Below, one piece after another: positions 9,183 to 16,543 of a stretch of 64,000 nt of DNA. Below the pieces are notes generated by a model. It did not search any database. It saw nothing but the letters and a program-made list of their open reading frames with translations, and was not told the origin of the DNA. The stretch is from positions 38,960 to 102,959 of the forward strand of contig DIZI01000027.1 in assembly GCA_002427885.1 (NCBI GenBank). Reading direction: 5' to 3'. The translations under genes were made by a program, and so were the position numbers. Numbering within the stretch: the stretch's first letter is position 1; every line of letters starts with the position of its first letter. Source of the DNA: Paludibacter sp. UBA6032 (GTDB taxonomy: Bacteria > Bacteroidota > Bacteroidia > Bacteroidales > Paludibacteraceae).

Positions 9183-10463
9183 TCAATTCAATAAGCATCG
9201 AACGGAAAATCCTGCTTTTTTATTGTAGTAAGCTTTTATTGCAAAAGTATTATTGTTAGGAATTCCCCTGTAATATGCAGGATTTATATCGAATTGCGTT
9301 GAAGTCCACAATTGACCTCTGAAACCAATATCGTCAACTGGAAAAATTCCATCAAAAGACCGACCACCTGCCGGAAGAGCCGTAAATCCGACTTCGTTTG
9401 TTGCTCCGGTGTTTGGAGATACCCAATGCACGGTACCGGTTTCTTTTAGCTTACCGCCGGCAACATTATCACCACCCAAAAAAGTTATCAATGTAGTTAA
9501 TTCTGCATCGGATGGTACATGCCAGCCTATAGGTGCTAACTGATCTCTGTTTAGAGTAAACCAATTATAAAGATGACCATAGATTACTCCATTATTTGCA
9601 TTATTACTGTGATCGCAGTAAGCTCCCGATGTCAAATTACTCCAGGCAGTATTGTCTGTAACATTTGGAATGTCAGTATTATCGTTGTATTTTGTGGTTC
9701 TCAGATTCTCAGCCATCCATGTTTGAGTACCAATAGTCACAATTGTGTAGTTGTTTCCATTTGCATCCTGACAGGTAATAAACCCAAAATTTACAGTTTT
9801 ACTTCCCGTAGGAACATCAGGAACTATGGTGCTGTAAATGCCGGAAATTCCTTTATAAAGTAATTGGTCGCCGGAAGTATAAAGCATAGATGTTATACCT
9901 GTATCGCTTTTGACTTTTTGTCTGTTAGTAATTTCATTCATAGCATCTTCAACAGTAATTTTGGGCTGACTATTTGCGCTTAACTGGCTGATTATTTTTG
10001 CAGAATAGGAATAATTGATCCCGGTTATTTGCAAAACAAAATTTCCCTTTGGTAATGATAATTGAAATGAAAATTCACCTTCCTGAATATTTTTTATTGA
10101 TGAAAGCAGTTGTTTTCCATCAATATTGAAAACATCAATATGTGTTAATCCTGCGTGTTTTGCCAGAAATGACACTTTTGTTTTATTCTCATTCAGGTTG
10201 GAATAAAGTAGTATTTCATTTCCTTTCTCATTTAAATAATTCAATGAAGTCCCTACGTCACTCAAATTCAGTATGTTCCCGGCGGGAACTGTTACGGTAG
10301 TACCTTTGGTCAGATTCTGAACTACCACGCTGGCAACCGATGTACTTGCACCACTTCCTGTAAAAGTTATGTTGTAGTTAAGTGCAGAGAGTTTTAATGG
10401 TAGCATTAACATTAAAACTAATGTTGCAACGATTAATCGAAAATAATAGTTCTTGATTTTCAT
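9183..10463 (-). CDS. exported FISUMP-domain protein
   Basis: Starting at ATG 10463 the product has 426 residues with a clear signal peptide (residues 1-27, MKIKNYYF then a hydrophobic core). A longer TTG-started frame would bury the signal peptide and is rejected. The last 200 residues are a Fibrobacter succinogenes major paralogous (FISUMP, TIGR02145) domain, recognisable from IGTQTWMAENL, YGHLYNW, GWHVPSDAE and FSVRCL. The middle region contains a short beta-rich segment like a degenerate T9SS-type domain (KGNFVLQI). FISUMP proteins are surface or periplasmic proteins of unknown role, abundant in gut and sediment Bacteroidetes and Fibrobacteres. It stands alone with a long AT-rich upstream region. 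Function is not predictable. Confidence 0.82.
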   Translation of the reverse strand: MKIKNYYFRLIVATLVLMLMLPLKLSALNYNITFTGSGASTSVASVVVQNLTKGTTVTVPAGNILNLSDVGTSLNYLNEKGNEILLYSNLNENKTKVSFLAKHAGLTHIDVFNIDGKQLLSSIKNIQEGEFSFQLSLPKGNFVLQITGINYSYSAKIISQLSANSQPKITVEDAMNEITNRQKVKSDTGITSMLYTSGDQLLYKGISGIYSTIVPDVPTGSKTVNFGFITCQDANGNNYTIVTIGTQTWMAENLRTTKYNDNTDIPNVTDNTAWSNLTSGAYCDHSNNANNGVIYGHLYNWFTLNRDQLAPIGWHVPSDAELTTLITFLGGDNVAGGKLKETGTVHWVSPNTGATNEVGFTALPAGGRSFDGIFPVDDIGFRGQLWTSTQFDINPAYYRGIPNNNTFAIKAYYNKKAGFSVRCLLN

Positions 10464-11033
10464 ACAATTTTCTTTTTTTGCTTGAAGGTTTTTAAATTTT
10501 TTGGCTCTCTCTGTGAATAATTGGTAGTTCAATTTTATTAATTATTTCTGGTATTAAATGTTAAGATAGTAACTGAAGTATTATACTTTATGATTTTAGT
10601 AGTAACTTAATCATTTATTCATGCTCTAAATATCACATATTTTAAATACTTCAATATGAAATTATGAAATTGTATGTAGCAAAAATACAAATTATTTTTA
10701 TTTTTGATACAAAATGATACTAAGTTTAAAGAATTGCTGTTTGTAATATAAAATTAATTCTCTCTAATTAAAATGATAAATATTTATAAATGAGTATTTT
10801 GGATTTAATATGAGAACATAATATTGATAATGATCCGCTGAGTATATTAACGTTTTACGATAGAACTCAACACTATTATAGTTGAAAAAAAATCAATTAA
10901 ATGTTATTTTATTCCTCAAATTGTGTAAATTTGCCCGTAATATAAATCACATCCACCTAAGTGGACAACAAAATAGTTATTTGGAATAAAAATAAGCAGA
11001 TTCAAAATTTCTGAAACCTTTCAAACTAATATT
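10464..11033. other. 570-bp AT-rich divergent intergenic region
   Basis: Very AT-rich spacer between the FISUMP gene and the ACT/PaaK operon. The right end holds the probable operon promoter at 10926-10933 and a short hairpin TCCAC-CTAA-GTGGA near 10951-10964 in the leader. No gene is visible; the rest shows nothing I can name. Confidence 0.5.
10926..10933 (+). promoter_or_regulatory. candidate promoter of ACT/PaaK/aminotransferase operon
   Basis: TAAATTTG matches the Bacteroidetes -7 consensus TAnnTTTG exactly. The upstream element is weak (TGTTA about 20 bases upstream). Transcription would start near 10940, leaving a leader of about 94 bases. Confidence 0.42.
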
Positions 11034-11453
11034 ATGACAGTACGCCAACTATCCGTTTTTCTCGAAAACAAAACCGGCCATTTGAATCAGATTCTCCGCG
11101 TTTTGGCCAAAAACAACATCAATATTGTAGCTCTGACTGTTGCCGATTCCAGTGATTTCGGTTTGCTCCGCGCCATCGTTTCCGATCCTGAAAAAGCTAT
11201 GGAAGTCTTAAGAGCCCACCAATTTACAGTACGTGTTCATGACATTCTTTCCATCGAAATGGATGCCGCTCCCGGTTCTATGTCGAATATTCTCGATTTG
11301 TTTACTGCTGCAGATATTTGTATCGAATATGTATATGCATTTAGTTTTGGAAGCAAATCGATTCTGATAATTCGAACGGATAATCCTGAGAAAGCACTTG
11401 AGATTATCTTTAAGAATGGATTAAAAATGATAAGCGAAGAAGAATTAAAATAG
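11034..11453 (+). CDS. tandem ACT-domain amino-acid-binding protein
   Basis: A 139-residue cytosolic protein made of two ACT domains (residues about 3-65 and 70-137), with the typical start TVRQLSVFLENKTGHLNQI and the second-domain strand ILIIRTDNPEKALEI. ACT pairs usually bind an amino acid and tune a partner enzyme. Genes of this type are commonly found immediately before phenylacetate-CoA ligase in anaerobes, as here with a 33-base gap. It probably senses an aromatic amino acid or related ligand for the operon's pathway; the ligand is inference. No DNA-binding domain is present, so it is not itself a transcription factor. Confidence 0.88.
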   Translation: MTVRQLSVFLENKTGHLNQILRVLAKNNINIVALTVADSSDFGLLRAIVSDPEKAMEVLRAHQFTVRVHDILSIEMDAAPGSMSNILDLFTAADICIEYVYAFSFGSKSILIIRTDNPEKALEIIFKNGLKMISEEELK

Positions 11454-11486
11454 AAAGTAGAGCAAAACACAGCACATAGAGCAATT

Positions 11487-12785
11487 ATGATTTGGAATAA
11501 AGAAATAGAATGTATGCCGCGAAATGAAATGCGGGCACTACAAAGTGATAGACTGAAGCAGTTGGTATATCATGTGTACAACAACGTGGCTTTTTATCGT
11601 CAGCGCATGGATGAAATGGGTTTGAAACCCTCTGATATTCAATCCATCGACGACATTGTAAAATTACCATTTACCTATAAAACCGATTTGCGTGACAATT
11701 ATCCCTTCGGCTTGTTTGCGGTTCCGATGAAAGATATTGTGCGGGTGCATGCTTCCAGTGGAACAACCGGAAAACCGACAACAGTAGGTTATACTAAAAA
11801 AGACATTGAAAACTGGCGTGAAGTCGTGGCTCGCTGTCTGACTATGTCAGGAATTTCTTCTGATGACATTATGCAGATTTCGTATGGTTACGGATTATTT
11901 ACCGGAGGTCTGGGCGTGCATTATGGTGCCGAGGCAACAGGTTGTTCGGTTGTTCCGATTTCGGGCGGAAATACACGCAGGCAATTACAATTGATGTCCG
12001 ATTTCGGATCGACTGTGCTGGCTTGTACTCCTTCGTATGCGCTTCATTTAGCAGATGCATTGACTGAAAACGGTTATTCACTGGCAGATATGAAACTCAG
12101 AACCGGTGTTTTTGGTGCCGAACCCTGGACGGAAAATATGCGTATGGAATTGGAGAAAAAGTGGGGAATAAAAGCCTTTGATATTTACGGATTAAGCGAA
12201 ATTATGGGACCCGGGGTGGCCAATGATTGTGTCCATCATGTCGGGTTGCACGTGCACGAAGATCATTTTTATCCTGAAATTGTTCATCCCGATACGAAAA
12301 ATCCGTTAAACGATGGAATGGAAGGTGAACTGGTATTCACCACACTGACCAAAGAAGGAATTCCCTTGTTACGCTACAATACCCGCGATCTCTCCACACT
12401 GAATCGCGAAACCTGTGCCTGCGGACGAACAACAGTACGCATGAAAAAGATTACCGGACGGAGCGACGACATGTTGATAATAAGAGGAGTCAACTTGTTC
12501 CCATCACAAATTGAACATGTATTACTCGAAATGGGCGAAACCAGTGCGCATTATATGTTATATGTCGATCGGGAAAATAACCTCGATACCCTCGAATTGA
12601 AAGTGGAACTCGATGAATCGAAACTAACCGATACCATCCGGGATCTTCAAAATTTGTCACGCAAAATTGAACACGCACTCAATAGTGCCATTGGATTGAA
12701 TGTAAAAGTCACCCTGGTTGAACCGAAATCGATTATCCGCAGTGAAGGAAAAGCCGTGCGGGTGGTGGATAACCGTAAAAAGTAA
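11487..12785 (+). CDS. paaK: phenylacetate--CoA ligase
   Basis: A 432-residue member of the ANL adenylate-forming family. It activates phenylacetate, or a related aryl acid such as indoleacetate, to its CoA thioester using ATP. The phosphate-binding loop SSGTTGKPT is at residues 90-98; the adenylate-binding motif DIYGLSEIMGPG is near 230-241; the hinge and C-terminal domain motif TGRSDDMLIIRGVNLFPSQI is near 320. In anaerobes this enzyme commonly works with indolepyruvate ferredoxin oxidoreductase and aminotransferases in aromatic amino-acid fermentation, either consuming aryl acids or, in reverse, yielding ATP. It is flanked by the ACT protein and an aminotransferase in the same direction. 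Exact substrate is uncertain. Confidence 0.93.
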   Translation: MIWNKEIECMPRNEMRALQSDRLKQLVYHVYNNVAFYRQRMDEMGLKPSDIQSIDDIVKLPFTYKTDLRDNYPFGLFAVPMKDIVRVHASSGTTGKPTTVGYTKKDIENWREVVARCLTMSGISSDDIMQISYGYGLFTGGLGVHYGAEATGCSVVPISGGNTRRQLQLMSDFGSTVLACTPSYALHLADALTENGYSLADMKLRTGVFGAEPWTENMRMELEKKWGIKAFDIYGLSEIMGPGVANDCVHHVGLHVHEDHFYPEIVHPDTKNPLNDGMEGELVFTTLTKEGIPLLRYNTRDLSTLNRETCACGRTTVRMKKITGRSDDMLIIRGVNLFPSQIEHVLLEMGETSAHYMLYVDRENNLDTLELKVELDESKLTDTIRDLQNLSRKIEHALNSAIGLNVKVTLVEPKSIIRSEGKAVRVVDNRKK

Positions 12786-12850
12786 ATTGGTGATCAGATA
12801 ATTAGTTAATTGACTCTCAGCTTTATTATAAATTTGTAACATCTATTCCC

Positions 12851-14155
12851 ATGACAATCATACAAAAGTCTATCGTCGATTCTCTTTTCTCTCAGTTTGG
12901 AGTTCCGGATATTTCTCATTTATCCATTCGTGAAGTTGGAAAACTGGTTGCTCAAATTGAAAATGAGAGCGGGGAGGAATTTATTCATATGGAGATGGGT
13001 GTTCCCGGCTTGCCTGCATTATCTGTTGCCATTGAAGCCGAAAAACAGGCTTTGGATGCAGGACTTGCAACACAATATCCGCACATCGAGGGCATCCCAT
13101 CAGTAAAGACCGAGATTTCGCGTTTTGCCAAACTGTTTATGAATATTGATGTAACGCCTTTGAATTGTGTTCCTACAGTCGGGGCCATGCAGGGAAGTTT
13201 TGCTGCTTTACTTACAGCAGCCCGTACGAATCCCGAAAAACCATTTACGCTTTTTATTGATCCGGGATTTCCTGTGAATAAATATCAATTGCAATTAATG
13301 GATGTCCCGTTCAAATCATTCGATATTCAGAACTTTCGGGGTGAAAAACTACGTGACAAGCTTGAAACATTTCTTCGGGAAGGTAATATCAGTTCGATCA
13401 GCTACTCGTCTCCAAATAATCCGACGTGGATTTGTTTTTCTGAAGATGAACTGCGAATAATTGGCGAACTGGCTACAAAATACGATGTGATTGTGTTGGA
13501 GGATTTGGCTTATTTCGGTATGGATTTCAGGCAACATTACGGAAAACCGGGCGTTCCACCTTACCAACCGACTGTGGCACATTATACCGATAATTATATT
13601 TTGTTGCTTTCAGCTTCCAAGATTTTCAGTTATGCCGGACAGCGTATCGGGATGATGATTACTTCCGAAAAGCTGAGGACACGGCATTACCCAAATTTGA
13701 GGAAGTTTTTTAGCAACGAAGTTTTGGGTCACTGCATTACTTATGGTGTGCTGTATGTAACTACGGCGGGGACTTCGCATTCTGCACAATATGCCTTAGC
13801 GGCAATGCTTAAGGCAGTGAATGATGGTATAATTGATTTCGTTGACTGTCTTCAGCCATACCGGGAGAAAGCAAAAATAATGAAAACCCTCTTTCTGAAA
13901 TACGGATTTTATATCGTATATAATGACGAAGAGCGTGAACTCGCCGACGGTTTTTATTTCACGATCGCCTATCCGGGTATGACAAGCGGAGAGTTGATGA
14001 ACGAATTTCTTTACTATGGAATAAGTGCCATATCGCTGGCAATTACCGGTAGTGAAAATCCTAACGGGTTGCGTGCGTGCGTATCCTTTGTTAGAATGGA
14101 TCAAATGGCAATGTTAGAAGAAAGATTGAAGGCATTTCAGCAAAATAATAGATAA
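12851..14155 (+). CDS. PLP-dependent class I/II aminotransferase
   Basis: A 434-residue fold-type I aminotransferase. Visible elements: the cofactor-facing SPNNPT at residues 187-192, Asp218 in VLEDLAYFGMD, which pairs with the pyridine nitrogen, and the Schiff-base lysine Lys257 in LSASKIFSYAGQR. Placement 65 bases after paaK suggests it transaminates an aromatic amino acid to the 2-oxo acid that leads to the aryl-acetate handled by PaaK. This is inference from context; aspartate- or alanine-type activity is also possible. Start ATG 12851 is supported by alignment of the N-terminal arm. No adjacent terminator is seen except the inverted repeat starting 22 bases after its stop. Confidence 0.88.
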   Translation: MTIIQKSIVDSLFSQFGVPDISHLSIREVGKLVAQIENESGEEFIHMEMGVPGLPALSVAIEAEKQALDAGLATQYPHIEGIPSVKTEISRFAKLFMNIDVTPLNCVPTVGAMQGSFAALLTAARTNPEKPFTLFIDPGFPVNKYQLQLMDVPFKSFDIQNFRGEKLRDKLETFLREGNISSISYSSPNNPTWICFSEDELRIIGELATKYDVIVLEDLAYFGMDFRQHYGKPGVPPYQPTVAHYTDNYILLLSASKIFSYAGQRIGMMITSEKLRTRHYPNLRKFFSNEVLGHCITYGVLYVTTAGTSHSAQYALAAMLKAVNDGIIDFVDCLQPYREKAKIMKTLFLKYGFYIVYNDEERELADGFYFTIAYPGMTSGELMNEFLYYGISAISLAITGSENPNGLRACVSFVRMDQMAMLEERLKAFQQNNR

Positions 14156-14176
14156 TTCTCAACAGAATTCCAACGT

Positions 14177-14273
14177 ACTTGCTCATTTCATTCGTGTGAT
14201 TCAGTTATTTGCTGATTGCAAATTTTTCTGATAAATATACCTGATGGTAATTCTACGAACGAAATGAGCAAGT
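14177..14273. repeat. 19-bp near-perfect inverted repeat in a convergent gap
   Basis: Arms at 14177-14195 and 14255-14273 are complementary at 18 of 19 positions (core GCTCATTTC / GAAATGAGC), separated by 59 bases. The 97-bp element lies between the stop codons of the aminotransferase and the YceI gene. It could be a bidirectional terminator with a large loop or a small miniature inverted-repeat element; no target-site duplication is obvious and no T run follows. Confidence 0.7.
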
Positions 14274-14290
14274 ATTTTGAAGTTAAATAT

Positions 14291-14863
14291 TTAGTTCACC
14301 GGGCTAAGTTCTACATTTGCAATCAGTGTAACCTCATCGCCGGCCATTGCTGCCGGGAATTTAGTTCCTATGCCGAATTCAGACCGGCTCAAAACTCCGC
14401 TTATTGAAAAAACAACAATTTCTTTTTTATTCATTGGATTTGTTACTTTTCCTTTGAACACTGCATCCAATACGACCGGTTTGGTCACTCCGTGCATGGT
14501 CAGGTTTCCCTTCAACTTGTAATTGTTGCCTTTTCCGGGCTTGAACGAACTGCTTTTAAAAACTAATGTCGGGAATTGTTGTGCATCAAAGAAAGCATCA
14601 CTCTTCAAATGTGTGTCCCGTTTTTCTTCATCGGTATTGATGCTTGCAATTTGTGCCGTTAATTCAATGTTAGCGTCACTGAAATCCGGTTTTGATGAAA
14701 TTGCTTTCACCTCAAATTGCTTAAAATCACCGGTTACTTCTGAAATCATTAAATGTGAAATACTGAATCCCAAATGCGAGTGCGCATGATCGGAAACCCA
14801 TGTTTGAGAAAATGAAGCAATGGCAAAGAACGTAAGTAGTATGGATAGACTAGCCCTTTTCAT
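14291..14863 (-). CDS. periplasmic YceI-family lipid-binding protein
   Basis: A 190-residue protein with an N-terminal signal peptide (residues 1-20, cut near FSQ) and a single YceI beta-barrel domain: the opening DHAHSHLGFSISHLMIS, the central RDTHLKSDAFFDAQQFP and the later LKGNLTMHGVTKPV. YceI proteins bind isoprenoid or fatty-acyl ligands in a hydrophobic pocket; E. coli YceI is alkali-induced. A second YceI gene without signal peptide lies at 39412, so this genome has both an exported and a cytosolic form. It is monocistronic: the gene upstream is 301 bases away and ends toward it. Ligand unknown. Confidence 0.92.
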   Translation of the reverse strand: MKRASLSILLTFFAIASFSQTWVSDHAHSHLGFSISHLMISEVTGDFKQFEVKAISSKPDFSDANIELTAQIASINTDEEKRDTHLKSDAFFDAQQFPTLVFKSSSFKPGKGNNYKLKGNLTMHGVTKPVVLDAVFKGKVTNPMNKKEIVVFSISGVLSRSEFGIGTKFPAAMAGDEVTLIANVELSPVN

Positions 14864-15164
14864 AAATTTGTTTTTTAATTTGTTGAAGTTTTATATTGAT
14901 AAATGTTTAATTTTTGAAACAGTTAAATCGATTATTTGTTCTTTCCTTTTTCATATTTTTATCATTATACAAGTTAATGCCTGTGATGTTAAGATGAATG
15001 AAAATCAGGTTGTTGCTAATTAAAATTGAATTATTGAGAAAAGCTAGCTTAAGTATTGTTTGTTTATTTCAACAAATTATGGATATTTATTTGGAGCTAT
15101 ACTTGTCGAAGAGGTTCTGTTGGGGAGGACTGCGTATGCAAAATACCTGAGATCTGACGTAGCA
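14864..15164. other. 301-bp spacer, nothing recognised
   Basis: AT-rich spacer between two minus-strand genes. It must contain the YceI promoter. I found no hairpin terminator for the upstream gene and no coding frame with supporting features. Confidence 0.4.
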
Positions 15165-16424
15165 TTAATTTCCGGGTTGATAATCGGTTGGAATGGTGGC
15201 GCCGGCTTTTTTTCTCGACAGCCTTCCGCCAAACATAATATTATTATCGGGGATTGAACCGTTCGATCTGATTATACAGGTATCGCTAAGAAAATGCAGG
15301 CTGGTAGGATTCTTTTTAAATTCATAGTGATCTTGCCAGAACCCTGCAACGGAAGAAAAATCAAACTTTTTGGAGTTTGTAAGATCGATGGGTTTATTCG
15401 TGTAATTATAAAAATCATAAATATATAAGGTTTTACCTTTTTGTCCGATTATTTTTACCTGGTCTTCATCTTTATAAGTTATCAGTTCATTGATGTCTAC
15501 AAATCGTCTTCTGTAAAAATCTGTCGAAACGGTTGAATCGGTTGAATCGGTTGAATGTTCGGTATTATATTCAATTAACAAATAGCCATTCTGTCTTAAC
15601 TCATTCCGGTAAAACATTAGACAAAAATGGTCCCTTGATTCATAATATGCATCAAGTCTGTTTTTTTTATATTGTCGTTCCATCCGTTTGCTGACTGAAT
15701 CGTAAGGAATCAAATAATAATAGCCCAGATATTCGCTGATGGAATTCACCTTGTTTCTCAATAAATAGAAACTGACTAAATCGACATATAATTTATACCC
15801 AAGCGAAGGTAAATCGATAATTAATGGAGCCTTTGCACTTACTGAAAGTACTGTATATATTTTGAACCGGTTTGAGCTGTCATTTGTTTCAATCTGATAT
15901 TTTTTTCCCAATTTCAATCGATTGGAATCTTTTTCCAATTTTAAAGTATCATTATCGTTATTAAACACAAGCACCGAATCATTCATCAGTTTTGCCTTTT
16001 TACCCCATTCATCCGTACCCAGAAAAAAAGTATTAAATAATTCTACATTTATTGCCCGCCTATCCAAACCTGTAATCTTAACTTCTGACAGTTGTATGGA
16101 TTTTAATTTTAAGAATATGGTCAATTTATCTTTTTTCGGGTTGTCAAGATTCAATACTTGCAGTTCATAACCAACCTGACGCACCATAAGTTGGCATGGA
16201 TATGATACATCTTTCAATTCAAATAATCCATTTGAATCGGTTGAAGTTCCTTTGGTGGTTCCATTGATATATACAGTTGCATCAGAAACCGGACTTTCAT
16301 TCTCCATATTCAACACAAGCCCTTTCACAGAATTCTGTCCGTTTACAAAAGTATTCAGACAAAAAAGCATGACAAGTGTTAGACTTGAAATTGAAAACCT
16401 GAATTTCTGCTGACTTGTATACAT
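15165..16424 (-). CDS. exported protein with CarboxypepD_reg-like domain, unknown C-terminal region
   Basis: About 419 residues from ATG 16424; the preceding TTG gives one extra residue and is not needed. A signal peptide ends near FVNGQ. Residues about 33-110 are a carboxypeptidase-regulatory-like beta-sandwich (VKGLVLNMENESPVSDATVYI, then TDSNGLFELKDVSYP), the module that precedes many Bacteroidetes outer-membrane proteins. The rest (about 120-419) is not recognised, and has no plug or barrel signature. A short threonine/serine/aspartate run near residues 290-301 is encoded by three exact-length 9-bp tandem units at 15531-15557. It follows the DUF5686 gene in the same direction, separated by a hairpin. 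Likely periplasmic or outer-membrane-associated; no function assigned. Confidence 0.7.
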   Translation of the reverse strand: MYTSQQKFRFSISSLTLVMLFCLNTFVNGQNSVKGLVLNMENESPVSDATVYINGTTKGTSTDSNGLFELKDVSYPCQLMVRQVGYELQVLNLDNPKKDKLTIFLKLKSIQLSEVKITGLDRRAINVELFNTFFLGTDEWGKKAKLMNDSVLVFNNDNDTLKLEKDSNRLKLGKKYQIETNDSSNRFKIYTVLSVSAKAPLIIDLPSLGYKLYVDLVSFYLLRNKVNSISEYLGYYYLIPYDSVSKRMERQYKKNRLDAYYESRDHFCLMFYRNELRQNGYLLIEYNTEHSTDSTDSTVSTDFYRRRFVDINELITYKDEDQVKIIGQKGKTLYIYDFYNYTNKPIDLTNSKKFDFSSVAGFWQDHYEFKKNPTSLHFLSDTCIIRSNGSIPDNNIMFGGRLSRKKAGATIPTDYQPGN

Positions 16425-16488
16425 CAAATCTCAAGTTAATAATGGGTTCTGATTATTTTCGTCATAAAATTACATATTCCATTTTGTG

Positions 16489-16520
16489 TTTGCAAAAAAA
16501 AACTTAACTTTTTTTGCAAA
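16489..16520 (-). terminator. A/T-arm hairpin after the DUF5686 gene
   Basis: A perfect 12-bp stem (TTTGCAAAAAAA with TTTTTTTGCAAA) with an 8-base loop lies 24 bases after the stop at 16544. The minus-strand transcript has a long T run inside the hairpin's second arm. It may terminate, or be a weak attenuator ahead of the next gene. Confidence 0.4.
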
Positions 16521-16543
16521 ATAATCAGGGACTTAATATTTTA

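Noticed and set aside
10464..10532. N-terminal extension of the FISUMP gene to 10532
   Set aside because: It would place 23 charged residues before an otherwise perfect signal peptide; ATG 10463 explains the protein better.
15531..15557. Three 9-bp units as a phase-variable switch
   Set aside because: Unit length is a multiple of three, so copy change would not shift the frame; it only lengthens a Ser/Thr/Asp run.
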